NCBI GenBank assembly: GCA_021773555.1
Contig: JAJFKA010000034.1
Span: 1 to 64,000 of the forward strand
DNA: 64,000 nt
Source: Gammaproteobacteria bacterium
Lineage (GTDB): Bacteria > Pseudomonadota > Gammaproteobacteria > Pseudomonadales > Azotimanducaceae
Reading direction: 5' to 3'
Part shown: positions 17,073 to 26,088 of the stretch, one piece after another
Numbering within the stretch: the first letter of the stretch is position 1
Layout of the letters: each line of letters opens with the position of its first letter
The notes under the pieces: generated by a model
The model's database searches: none
What the model was told of the DNA's origin: nothing
Seen by the model: only the letters and a program-made list of their open reading frames with translations
Made by a program: the position numbers and the translations under genes

Positions 17073-18389
17073 CTAGCTCTCAAGGGAAGGATTGTTCATG
17101 CGCTGATAGAGTCGCTTTTGATCCTGGTCATAGCGTCTGCCAGCAAAGAAGAACAGGGGAATCGCCAGGAATGAAATCACCGTGAACCAGAGTAGCGCGG
17201 TTGTGTAAGGCTGCGGATGCCCGACCCCGATTAAATAGTCAACGTATATTCCAGCTGCACTGACTCCAATAGCAACTCCTGCCATGTTCAACAGCAGAAT
17301 ATACAAGGCGACCACAGTGGCGCGAATCTGTGGCGGTACCAGTTCCTGCACGGTGGAGAATGTCGGGCCATAAAAGCAGCCCAGTTGAAAGAAACCAACA
17401 AAAACACCAAGCCAGAACCAGCCGGTATCCGGGTCCACGAGGCGATAGGCCAGATTCACCGGTGCGAGTACGACCAGAATTGCGAAAAGAAACATAGGTC
17501 GACCGATGCCTGTCTTTTTGAGGAACCAGTCGCCGCCAAGACCGCCGAACAAGTTGCCGGATATTCCCGCGACGATGCCGATCCAGCCAGTAATTTGTGC
17601 GATCTCAGCGCGTTCAAAACCACGTTCATGCACATACCAGAGTTGATCGAAGGTTGCCGCACCCAGGATAAAATGGAAGGCAACACCTCCGAGGATAGTC
17701 ATAACCAGAGCGGGAGATGTGCGCAGTGCAATGATAAGTTGCGCCATAATCTCCTTAAACGAAGGCGTCACCGGTGCAGTTTCACCTGTTTTCAATTCGA
17801 CCAGGTGCCGTCTCGGTGTCTCTCGCATGAACCACATGACGGTTGCCAGGAGAATTCCGAGGGCACCCAACAGGTAGAAGCAGTTGCGCCAGCCAATCGC
17901 CGGGCCAAGATATCCGACGATTAACAGGCTGACGCCGACTCCGATGGGGACACCCATATAATAAAAGCCGGATGCGAAACCCAGTTTTTCAGATGGGAAT
18001 CTATCGGCCAACAGCGACATGGACGTTGGCGTCATGATGGACTCGCCGACGCCGATGAACATCCTTGGCAAGGCAAGGCTGGCGAACCCTTTAGCGGCAC
18101 CGGAAGCTGCGGTCAGAATGCTCCATAACCCAAGTCCGACTGCAATCAACCGGGTGCGATTGACGGTATCCGCCAGTACGCCCATAAACAGACCGGCGGC
18201 GGAATAGAATGTGAGGAACACAAGCCCTGTTAGCAGACCGAATTGTGTGTTGGAAAGTTCGAGATCGGGGACGATAAAGTTTGCGAAGCTGGCCAGCAGT
18301 TGCCGATCCACGAAGTTCATAACGTTGAGAAACATCAGAAATAGCAGAAAAGCGTAACTACCGCCGGTTACTTTTTCAGGCTGACTCAT
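17073..18389 (-). CDS. MFS transporter, spinster-like
   Basis: A 438-residue 12-helix major facilitator. The start of helix 1 has NFVDRQLLASF and the loop 2-3 motif is GVLADTVNRTRL, as in the spinster-like group (carriers of lipids, sugars or organic acids). I chose ATG 18389 because AGGA lies about 10 bases upstream and residues start MSQPEKVTGG; a TTG at 18434 is also in frame. It is divergent from the glycerophosphodiester phosphodiesterase gene, so uptake of a phosphodiester or related metabolite is possible but not shown. Confidence 0.8.
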   Translation of the reverse strand: MSQPEKVTGGSYAFLLFLMFLNVMNFVDRQLLASFANFIVPDLELSNTQFGLLTGLVFLTFYSAAGLFMGVLADTVNRTRLIAVGLGLWSILTAASGAAKGFASLALPRMFIGVGESIMTPTSMSLLADRFPSEKLGFASGFYYMGVPIGVGVSLLIVGYLGPAIGWRNCFYLLGALGILLATVMWFMRETPRRHLVELKTGETAPVTPSFKEIMAQLIIALRTSPALVMTILGGVAFHFILGAATFDQLWYVHERGFERAEIAQITGWIGIVAGISGNLFGGLGGDWFLKKTGIGRPMFLFAILVVLAPVNLAYRLVDPDTGWFWLGVFVGFFQLGCFYGPTFSTVQELVPPQIRATVVALYILLLNMAGVAIGVSAAGIYVDYLIGVGHPQPYTTALLWFTVISFLAIPLFFFAGRRYDQDQKRLYQRMNNPSLES

Positions 18390-18475
18390 CACTGCTAATC
18401 CTGCTTGTATGCCTGCCGAGTGTCCCTGATTCAACGGAAAATTAAAAGCGTTGTTGTAACGTTGCTGTTGCGGGC

Positions 18476-19252
18476 ATGATAGATCCCATGGATGAATTGA
18501 TCGAAGTGCCGACCCGGGATATCAAAATTGTTTGTCACCGCGGCGCGAACGAATATGCACCGGAAAATACTTACGCCAGTGCGCAATATTGCATTGACTG
18601 GGGTATGGACTATCTTGAACTGGATGTGAATACCAGCCGTGATGGGGTGATGTACGTTTTTCATGGTCCTGCTCTCGAACGAACAACGAATGGAAGCGGA
18701 AAACTCTATGAATTTGATAGTGCGGAAATTGACAGCCTGGAATGTGGGAGCTGGTTCGGTGCAGAATTCTCAGATCAGCGGGTTCCTCGACTCGATGAGT
18801 TCCTTGTCTGGGTGGATCATCGAATAAAGATTTTTTTTGATGTGAAGTGGGCGAATCTGACCACGTTAATAGGGCTGGTTTATCGGTACAACCTGCAGGA
18901 TGAATGCTTTTTCTGGTTTGGCAAAGAAAAGTTTGCCCGGGAGTTTCGTGCGTTAGATAGATCCCTGCAGTTGAAGATAAACGTCAACAATGCAGCGCAG
19001 GTCAGGGAAATCTGCAAAGTTTACGGCGCAAACATCGTTGAGTTTTCCCTGAACCAGATGAGTGCCTCGATGCGCGATGAGTGTCGTTTAGGCGGCGTAA
19101 AATCAATGATTCTGCAGCGCGAGCTCGACCTGGATGCATTTACACGAATCCTCGACTCTGGAGTCGATATGGTCAACGTCGATCACGGGGACCGTTTTCT
19201 GGCAAGCTATCTAAGTTGGCAGAAGTCAGGAGGATCAGCTGATATCCCATGA
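18476..19252 (+). CDS. Glycerophosphodiester phosphodiesterase family protein
   Basis: A 258-residue TIM-barrel GDPD enzyme. The catalytic motif HRGANEYAPENT lies near residue 22, followed by ELDVNTSRDG (metal-binding Glu/Asp) and VFHGPALERTTNG (second catalytic His; the usual HD is HG here). It hydrolyses glycerophosphodiesters from phospholipid turnover to sn-glycerol-3-phosphate plus an alcohol. There is no signal peptide, so it acts in the cytoplasm. ATG 18476 or 18488 could start it. It ends 6 bp before the stop of the convergent NAD-GDH gene. Confidence 0.85.
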   Translation: MIDPMDELIEVPTRDIKIVCHRGANEYAPENTYASAQYCIDWGMDYLELDVNTSRDGVMYVFHGPALERTTNGSGKLYEFDSAEIDSLECGSWFGAEFSDQRVPRLDEFLVWVDHRIKIFFDVKWANLTTLIGLVYRYNLQDECFFWFGKEKFAREFRALDRSLQLKINVNNAAQVREICKVYGANIVEFSLNQMSASMRDECRLGGVKSMILQRELDLDAFTRILDSGVDMVNVDHGDRFLASYLSWQKSGGSADIP

Positions 19253-19258
19253 CCCGTA

Positions 19259-22200
19259 CTAGTTGCGCATCAGGTCACCGAGCTTTCTGCTGGTCATGGA
19301 AAACAACGCAAAATCCTGAATTCCGGTTCGCTTTGCATCATCGATTACCTGAAACCAACTGCTCACGAATTCCTCATGTTCTCCCAGCCATGCGGATACG
19401 CCTTCCTCTGCACTTCCGGCCTGATTCTGGCTTATCAAAACCTGGGCAGCAAGACTACCGCGCCTGGTAACGAACTCATCCTGAAGCGCATCTCTCTCCA
19501 TGGCCTGCCAATGGGTGTGCGTTTCCACACGATTCAGCTGATCCATAATCCAGTGAAACTCCAAAGCGTCGCCAATGTGTGCGTAGGTTTCTGCGGCGCG
19601 GACTACGTCGACACCACTTTCCTCGGAAGCATCAATGATCGGCAATGCGGCGACCGCGCTGGACGCACCCACGCAACCTTGCGCAACGTCCCGTGGGCAA
19701 CCGGCGGTGACGTATCTCTCCACGTCGTTCTGCCAGGCCTGCCAGGCGTCTTCACCGAGCACCGAGCGCTGCTCAGCCCGCAGTTGCTCAATACCCGGTC
19801 GACAGGATGAGATGATCGAGGACACATTTTTTAGTCCGCGCCGATGCCGCAGGAACCAGCGTGTTGCTCTGCGGCCCAGCTTCATTAGGTCCAGTTGCAA
19901 TTCCAGCTTATCTTCGGCGTTCATATCGAGAGCTTTTTCCAGTTGTCGCCAGAAATCGCGGATACTGAATGCGTCGATCATGACGTCGTAGGCCTGGATT
20001 ATTTCAATGCAGCTACCTCCAACGAATTCCTTGAGGTGAGTGATATAGCTCAGCCCCATATGATGTACAACATCATTGGCGATTTGAGTAGCAATAATTT
20101 CTCTTTGGAGTGGATGCTGGTACATCTGCTTCGTGTACTTTTTCCGCAGACTTCCCGGGAACTCAAGTAAAACAGCGTTCTTCAGGTTTTCGTAACTGTC
20201 CATTTCGGATCGGAGCAGTTGGTTCTTGATGTACAGTTTTGTATAGCTGAGCAGCACGGCCAGTTCCGGTCTCGTGAGGCTCTGGCCATGCTGGGCTCGC
20301 TCCATCAGGACCTCGTCTGGTGGAATATCTTCCAGTTCCCGATTGAGCTGTTGTTCGCTCTCCAGGGTATTGATCAGGCGAATGTACTCTGGAAGCCGGT
20401 TCTGGCAATGTCGCTGAGCGAGACTCAATGCCTGGGCCTGTCGATAGTTGTTATCCAGGACCAGGTCCGAAACCTCTGCGGTCATCTTCACCAGCAGTTT
20501 GTTACGTTGCTTGACGGTGAGCTCGCCTTCCTCGATTTGCTGGTTGAGCAGTATTTTGATATTGACCTCATGGTCCGAACAGTCCACACCAGCTGAATTG
20601 TCGATAAAGTCGGTGTTGACGCATCCACCAATTAAAGAAAATTCGATCCTCGCGCGCTGGGTCATGCCCAGATTGCCACCCTCGCCGAAAGCTCGACAGC
20701 GAAGGTCCCGGGCGTTGACCCGCAAGGTATCGTTTGAACGATCGCCCGCATCGTCGTCTGACTCTGTAGCGGCTTTCACGTAAGTGCCAATTCCTCCATT
20801 CCAGATAAGGTCAACTTTAGCCTTGAGCAGATGCCTGATTAGTTCGTCTGCAGAAAGGCTGTTCGCCTGAATATCAAACAGGGTACTCATGGCATCTGTG
20901 ATCAGAATGGATTTTTGTAATCTTGAATAGATTCCACCACCAGCGGAGATGAGCGCCTCGTTATAGTCAGACCAGCTCGAGCGTGGCAGATTGAATAGCC
21001 GTTGTCTTTCTTCAAAGCTGGCCTCTGCATTGGGATTCGGATCGATAAAGATGTGCATATGGTTGAATGCTGCGACCAGTCGAGTAGTCCGGGATTGCAA
21101 TAGTCCGTTTCCGAACACGTCACCTGACATGTCACCAATTCCGATTACGGTAAACGGTTCAGTTTGGACATCCAGTCCCAGCTCACGGAAGTGCCGTTGC
21201 ACAGAAATCCATGCACCTTTGGCAGTAATACCCATGGCCTTATGGTCATAGCCGTTGCTGCCACCAGAGGCGAAAGCATCGCCCAGCCAGAATGAACGAG
21301 ACTCAGCGATTTCGTTAGCAATATCGGAAAACGTTGCAGTGCCTTTGTCAGCCGCAACGACCAGATAAGGATCGTCGCCGTCGTAACGTACGACATCATC
21401 CGGCGGGACAACGGCGCCTTGAACCAGATTGTCGGTGACATCGAGTAGGCCGGAGATAAATTGTTTGTAGCAGGCTACGCCCTCTTCGAGAAAGGCTTCA
21501 CGGGTTTCTGTTCGGCGTTTAAGGATGAAGCCGCCTTTGGCTCCGGTCGGTACGATCAAGGCGTTCTTCACTGACTGCGCTTTTGCCAGCCCCAGAATTT
21601 CGGTCCTGAAGTCTTCCTGACGATCAGACCAGCGCAATCCGCCGCGAGCAAATTCTCCGTTTCGCAAGTGGACGCCTTCAACCCTCGGCGAGTACAGGAA
21701 TATTTCGAACGCGGGTCGAGGTTCTGGAATACTAGCCACATTGCGCGCATTGATCTTCAGTGAAATATAGGTTTTCTGTTCGCCGTTCTTATCCAGCTGG
21801 AAGAAGTTGGTGCGCAGGGTATTTTCCATCAATTCAAGGTACAAGCGCAGCACCCTGTCTTCATTGAGCAGGTTGACCTGTTCCAGCGCCAGGCGAATCT
21901 CCTCTGCAATCTCAACAAGACCTCGTTGCTGGTCTCCGGGTGTGAATCGGGTGATGAAATAGTCCAGTAAAAGCAGTGTGATGTGATGGTGTTTCAATAG
22001 AGTATCTGCCGTAAAGGCCTGGCTGAATCCGGTTCGAATCTGCTTCATGTAGCGGGCATAAGCGCGCAACACAGAAACCTCGCGCCAGCTTTTTCGCGTG
22101 ATTAACACCAGGCGGTTGAAACTATCGTCTTCCGCATCGCCATACCAGATGCGGATAAAGGCTTCTTCAAAGACGTCTCCGATACGACTGAGATCAAGCG

Positions 22201-24022
22201 CTTCGCCGAATGAGAGGTGGAAGTCCTGGATGGTGCAGGGAATCTTCTCACGTGCAGTTATCTGATAGGGGTGTTCACCGATGACTCGCAGGCCAAGATT
22301 TTCCAGCATTGGCAGGATATCGGACAAAGGCAGGAAGTCACCACGATGATAGATTTTCAGGTGAACAAATTTTTCCTCATCTTCGGGCCTCCGATAGAAA
22401 CGCATCGCCAGATTTCTCTGCTCGCTCAAATCGTCAAGATGTTTTACATCGTAGAACGCTGTACGTACGGGAAAAGTTTCACGATAGCTGGATGGGAAAG
22501 CGTCCAGATATGATCGTGCATAACGACGACCCTGGAGTTCTCCATAATCCTTGATCAGCAGGTGTTGCAAATCCTGACTCCAGTCCCGGGTTAATTCGAC
22601 GATTTGCGCTTCGAGTTCTTTGACGTTGTATTGCAGCGGGGTAGAAGGGTGTACGCGCAGGATAAACTGGGTTCGGACCTGAATGGATTCGGAGATATAG
22701 GAATAAAACTCTGCATCAATGGCAGAAAACGCTGATATCAGCATTTGTTGAACTCGAAGCCTGAGCTCCGTGTTATAGAGCTCTCGTGGGATATACACGA
22801 GGCAGGAATAGAACAGGCCATAGCGACCGGCGCGGACGTAGAGTTTGACCTTGCTGCGTTCATGGTTGTGCATGATGGCCATGGAAGTTTCAAACAACTC
22901 GTCTTCAGAAGTCTGGAACAGCTCATCTCTGGGATGCGTGGCGAGCACTTGTGCCAGCAACTTGCCATTGAAACCGCTGGGATTGAGGCCCGAGCGGGAC
23001 AGAATGCGTTGTACCTTGGGGCCGATAACGGGAATACCGCCCGGGTGCTCGGTGTACACAATCGAGGTGTAGAGACCAAGAAACCCACATTCCCCAATGA
23101 CCATGCCTTCCTCATTGAACAACTTGATTGCCACGTAATCCGGGTACGCATGTCGATGAACCCGTGAACGTGTGCCGGACTTGCTGAACGACAACAGCTC
23201 CTGCTCGAGAATAAACAGGCGGGTACGTTCCGGCATTTCTGCCAGCTTGCGAGGGCTGGCCGGATTGCGTAATTTAAGGACACCGAGTTCAGAGCCAATC
23301 ACTTGTTCAACACAGCCGTTCTCGATCTTAAATTCACGGTAACCGAGAAAAGTAAAATGGTTTGCCAACAACCACTGCATGAATATCCGCGTCTCATTAA
23401 GCTTGTCAGCATCAATACTGGAGATCTGGTCCAGCTTGCCGATCAGCTCTTCCACTTTCTGTTTCATGGGCTGGAAGTCCTGTACAACCTGGCGAACCTC
23501 ACCGAGTACCTCACGCAGTCTACTTTCCAGCAGCGCAAACTCGTCCGGGTTGATGCGGTCAATTTCCGCGAAAATCAGGGTTTCGTGATTTCCTGACGTC
23601 GGAAGATCGACCAGCCGGCCATTTTCGCGACTGGTCTGAAATACATTGTTTTGCATCTTGTGGGTAGTCAACTCGCGGTGGCTGAGTTCCAGCATGATGG
23701 AGTCAGTGATGAAAGGCATGTCCTGGTGCAGGATCATTACGATCGTGTGCGGGGACTGCCAGCCATCCTGCTCGAAATCCGGGTTGCTGATCTGGATGTG
23801 GACCGGGTCGTCAATTTGCTGCGTGTCCGAATGAACCAGCATTCGGTAGGCGATGAGGGTTGCGCCGTAGGCGTCGGAAAGATCGAGTTCGACTAGTTCA
23901 TCGACGGGAACTCTGTGCCAGAAAACTCTGGCGAAGAGTTTCAGCAGGTCGTTCTGCTTGTCCGGGCGACGTTCATCGATCAGTGTTGCAAACATTGAAT
24001 TAAAGTCTGCGGTGGTATCCAT
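19259..24022 (-). CDS. gdhB: NAD-specific glutamate dehydrogenase, 180 kDa type
   Basis: At 1587 residues this matches the very large GDH-180 family. It interconverts glutamate with 2-oxoglutarate, ammonia and NADH and serves glutamate and arginine catabolism. The long N-terminal half carries regulatory domains, the catalytic part begins around residue 760, the substrate-binding lysine is in GAKGGFILKRR near residue 826, and the dinucleotide region includes IGDMSGDVFGNGLL near residue 964. ATG 24022 is supported by AGGGGA 8 bases upstream. It stands alone. Its upstream region carries a hairpin and an 18 bp palindrome described separately. Confidence 0.92.
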   Translation of the reverse strand: MDTTADFNSMFATLIDERRPDKQNDLLKLFARVFWHRVPVDELVELDLSDAYGATLIAYRMLVHSDTQQIDDPVHIQISNPDFEQDGWQSPHTIVMILHQDMPFITDSIMLELSHRELTTHKMQNNVFQTSRENGRLVDLPTSGNHETLIFAEIDRINPDEFALLESRLREVLGEVRQVVQDFQPMKQKVEELIGKLDQISSIDADKLNETRIFMQWLLANHFTFLGYREFKIENGCVEQVIGSELGVLKLRNPASPRKLAEMPERTRLFILEQELLSFSKSGTRSRVHRHAYPDYVAIKLFNEEGMVIGECGFLGLYTSIVYTEHPGGIPVIGPKVQRILSRSGLNPSGFNGKLLAQVLATHPRDELFQTSEDELFETSMAIMHNHERSKVKLYVRAGRYGLFYSCLVYIPRELYNTELRLRVQQMLISAFSAIDAEFYSYISESIQVRTQFILRVHPSTPLQYNVKELEAQIVELTRDWSQDLQHLLIKDYGELQGRRYARSYLDAFPSSYRETFPVRTAFYDVKHLDDLSEQRNLAMRFYRRPEDEEKFVHLKIYHRGDFLPLSDILPMLENLGLRVIGEHPYQITAREKIPCTIQDFHLSFGEALDLSRIGDVFEEAFIRIWYGDAEDDSFNRLVLITRKSWREVSVLRAYARYMKQIRTGFSQAFTADTLLKHHHITLLLLDYFITRFTPGDQQRGLVEIAEEIRLALEQVNLLNEDRVLRLYLELMENTLRTNFFQLDKNGEQKTYISLKINARNVASIPEPRPAFEIFLYSPRVEGVHLRNGEFARGGLRWSDRQEDFRTEILGLAKAQSVKNALIVPTGAKGGFILKRRTETREAFLEEGVACYKQFISGLLDVTDNLVQGAVVPPDDVVRYDGDDPYLVVAADKGTATFSDIANEIAESRSFWLGDAFASGGSNGYDHKAMGITAKGAWISVQRHFRELGLDVQTEPFTVIGIGDMSGDVFGNGLLQSRTTRLVAAFNHMHIFIDPNPNAEASFEERQRLFNLPRSSWSDYNEALISAGGGIYSRLQKSILITDAMSTLFDIQANSLSADELIRHLLKAKVDLIWNGGIGTYVKAATESDDDAGDRSNDTLRVNARDLRCRAFGEGGNLGMTQRARIEFSLIGGCVNTDFIDNSAGVDCSDHEVNIKILLNQQIEEGELTVKQRNKLLVKMTAEVSDLVLDNNYRQAQALSLAQRHCQNRLPEYIRLINTLESEQQLNRELEDIPPDEVLMERAQHGQSLTRPELAVLLSYTKLYIKNQLLRSEMDSYENLKNAVLLEFPGSLRKKYTKQMYQHPLQREIIATQIANDVVHHMGLSYITHLKEFVGGSCIEIIQAYDVMIDAFSIRDFWRQLEKALDMNAEDKLELQLDLMKLGRRATRWFLRHRRGLKNVSSIISSCRPGIEQLRAEQRSVLGEDAWQAWQNDVERYVTAGCPRDVAQGCVGASSAVAALPIIDASEESGVDVVRAAETYAHIGDALEFHWIMDQLNRVETHTHWQAMERDALQDEFVTRRGSLAAQVLISQNQAGSAEEGVSAWLGEHEEFVSSWFQVIDDAKRTGIQDFALFSMTSRKLGDLMRN

Positions 24023-24049
24023 AACGACATTCCCCTGGGTGCTATTGCC

Positions 24050-24082
24050 GCATCCGCCTGCGGGTCGGATGCACTTTTTTTA
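24050..24082 (+). terminator. Terminator-like hairpin opposite the gdhB leader
   Basis: GCATCCG and CGGATGC form a perfect 7 bp stem with a 9-base loop, followed by AC and eight T residues on the plus strand. No plus-strand gene ends here, so it may stop antisense or readthrough transcription, or may be a leader structure of the minus-strand gdhB mRNA. Confidence 0.4.
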
Positions 24083-24140
24083 GGCCTCAGGACCATTCCC
24101 TGGCTAAGCCAGTTCGTCAGGTCAGTCGGCTGAGGTCTTT

Positions 24141-24158
24141 CTACCTCCAGGGAGGTAG
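24141..24158. promoter_or_regulatory. 18 bp palindrome between gdhB and the P450 gene
   Basis: CTACCTCC-AG-GGAGGTAG is a perfect inverted repeat with a 2-base centre in the divergent intergenic region. It has the form of a dimeric regulator site, but the regulator is unknown and no promoter elements could be placed confidently next to it. Confidence 0.4.
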
Positions 24159-24309
24159 TTTATCAACTTTCCAACCAGCACACCTTCCTTTAACCCCTGA
24201 CACTCGCCATCAAAAAACCGGGCGCATCGGTGCTGCGAGTCCTGGGCTAAACAATGTTGGCTCAGCATCAAACAGGGCTATACTGTATGTGATTGTCCAC
24301 GCGAAACGA

Positions 24310-25629
24310 ATGATGCCTGAACAAGTTGAACACCTTAAAGACAAAGCGAAGGATGCAGCGAAGTGGGTATCGGCGCGCCGGACGCGCACCCCGGTGGACC
24401 CTGGCCTCGATCCTTATGACATTCCGCTTGCAGCAATTAATGTGGCCAACCCTGAACTGTATCGCCACGATGTTGCCGGGCCCTACTTCCGGCGATTGCG
24501 TGATGAAGCGCCAGTCCATTATTGCGCGCAAAGCCAGTATGGACCCTATTGGTCGATAACGCGTTACGACGACATCATGGCGGTGGAAAAAAATCACCAG
24601 GTGTTTTCGTCATCTTTTCAATTTGGCGGCGTGACAATTACAGGAACACCCTCTTCGAGTAATGAAATACCCAACTTTATCTCGATGGACCCTCCCGACC
24701 ATGGCCCGCAACGAAAAGCGGTTGCACCCGGACTTGCCCCTGCACGGCTTGCTGAACTCACCAGCCTCATCAGGCAGCGGGCTGGAGAAATCCTCGACGG
24801 ATTGCCCCGGTCAGAGACATTCGACTGGGTTTCCGAGGTCTCAGTTGAGCTGACCGGGCGTATGCTCGCAACATTGCTGGACGTGCCCCAGGCGGACAGG
24901 CTGAGGCTAATCGCCTGGTCCAATGCGATCAGCAACGCCGACGATCCGGCTTACGCGAACACGGGCGGTGCTTTTTATGAAACCCTGGCGGAAATGGGCG
25001 AATACTTCCAGGCGGCCTGGGATGAACGTAAATCCAGAACGGTACCTGGTGACGATCTGATTTCCATGCTTGCCTGGCAACCGGAAACGAGAAACATGAG
25101 CGCGCGTCAGCTGTTAGGAAATATGGTGTTGTTGCTGGTCGGGGGTAACGATACAACACGGAATTCGATTACTGGTGGATTGTACGCGCTAAATGAGTTT
25201 CCCGACCAATATCAAAAACTGCGCACCGATCATGGATTGATCGATTCGATGGTACCAGAGATCATTCGCTGGCAGACACCGCTTATTGCCATGCGCAGAA
25301 CAGCGGTTAAGGACTTTTCCTTGCACGACCAACAAATACGCAAAGGGGATATGGTTATCATGTGGTACCTGTCAGGTAACCGGGACCCGCGTGCAATTTC
25401 AGACCCTGATCAGTTCATTATTGACAGAGCCAGACCACGCGAACATCTGTCGTTTGGTTTTGGCGTGCATCGATGTCTGGGAAATCGATTGGCTGAAATG
25501 CAACTGCGTGTTCTCTGGCAAGAAATCATGAAACGGTTTTCAAATATCAAAGTGATGGACGAGCCAGTGCGCGCAAGTTCTTCCGTATTTCGCGCGATTC
25601 AATCGATGCGGGTACAGATTTGTTCCTGA
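24310..25629 (+). CDS. Cytochrome P450, CYP153-like alkane/fatty acid hydroxylase
   Basis: A roughly 439-residue soluble class I P450. The I-helix oxygen-activation motif is LLVGGNDTTRNS near residue 278, ExxR is PEIIRWQTP downstream, and the haem-binding loop is FGFGVHRCLGNRLAE with Cys 389. The GGNDTTRNS and HRCLGNRLAEMQLR segments are those I associate with CYP153, the terminal hydroxylases of medium-chain alkanes and fatty acids. ATG 24310 is chosen over the upstream GTG 24289; neither has a strong ribosome site. No ferredoxin or ferredoxin reductase gene is next to it, so its redox partners must be elsewhere. It is divergent from gdhB. Confidence 0.85.
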   Translation: MMPEQVEHLKDKAKDAAKWVSARRTRTPVDPGLDPYDIPLAAINVANPELYRHDVAGPYFRRLRDEAPVHYCAQSQYGPYWSITRYDDIMAVEKNHQVFSSSFQFGGVTITGTPSSSNEIPNFISMDPPDHGPQRKAVAPGLAPARLAELTSLIRQRAGEILDGLPRSETFDWVSEVSVELTGRMLATLLDVPQADRLRLIAWSNAISNADDPAYANTGGAFYETLAEMGEYFQAAWDERKSRTVPGDDLISMLAWQPETRNMSARQLLGNMVLLLVGGNDTTRNSITGGLYALNEFPDQYQKLRTDHGLIDSMVPEIIRWQTPLIAMRRTAVKDFSLHDQQIRKGDMVIMWYLSGNRDPRAISDPDQFIIDRARPREHLSFGFGVHRCLGNRLAEMQLRVLWQEIMKRFSNIKVMDEPVRASSSVFRAIQSMRVQICS

Positions 25630-25648
25630 GGTGTTGATTCCGGTCAAT

Positions 25649-25960
25649 CTATTTTGACAGCTTTTTCAGGAATACGGTGATTTCGCGCTCTGTCTGCTTG
25701 TCTCCCTCTCGGTTAGCGATGGTTAAACCCTGCTCGAAGGTCAGTTTAGCGCGCTCGGTTTCATTCTGTCTGGTCAGCGCTTTACCCAGAAACTTGTAGG
25801 CTGCGGAAAGCTTCGGATTCATGGCGATACACTGTTCAAGGTGTGGAATTGCGCGTTCTAAATCGTTTTGATTGAAGTAAGCCGTACCAAGACCAAGTCT
25901 CAGGAGTGCGTCATCCTTGCCGGCCGCAAGCCGGGCTTCAAGATTATCCGTAATACTCAT
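25649..25960 (-). CDS. Small TPR protein
   Basis: A 103-residue protein made of about two and a half tetratricopeptide repeats: LRLGLGTAYFNQNDLERAI, PHLEQCIAMNPKLSAAYKF and KLTFEQGLTIANREG. It lacks a signal peptide and is probably a cytoplasmic protein-interaction module. ATG 25960 is the start. It is convergent with the P450 gene (19 bp apart) and divergent from the sortase substrate gene about 130 bp away. Partner unknown. Confidence 0.7.
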   Translation of the reverse strand: MSITDNLEARLAAGKDDALLRLGLGTAYFNQNDLERAIPHLEQCIAMNPKLSAAYKFLGKALTRQNETERAKLTFEQGLTIANREGDKQTEREITVFLKKLSK

Positions 25961-26088
25961 TGTGTACTCATCGCCTCTTCGGTCCCGGCTGGTTCTTCAT
26001 TATTGGTCAGATTGTCGACGTTTTTCGAACAGAAATCTGTCTGACTCATCCGGTTTACTGTACTGAATTTGGATGACTTGAGGTAGTG

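Noticed and set aside
22738-23298. 186-codon frame inside gdhB
   Set aside because: Shadow of the NAD-glutamate dehydrogenase reading frame; the composition is Ser/Arg-rich nonsense.
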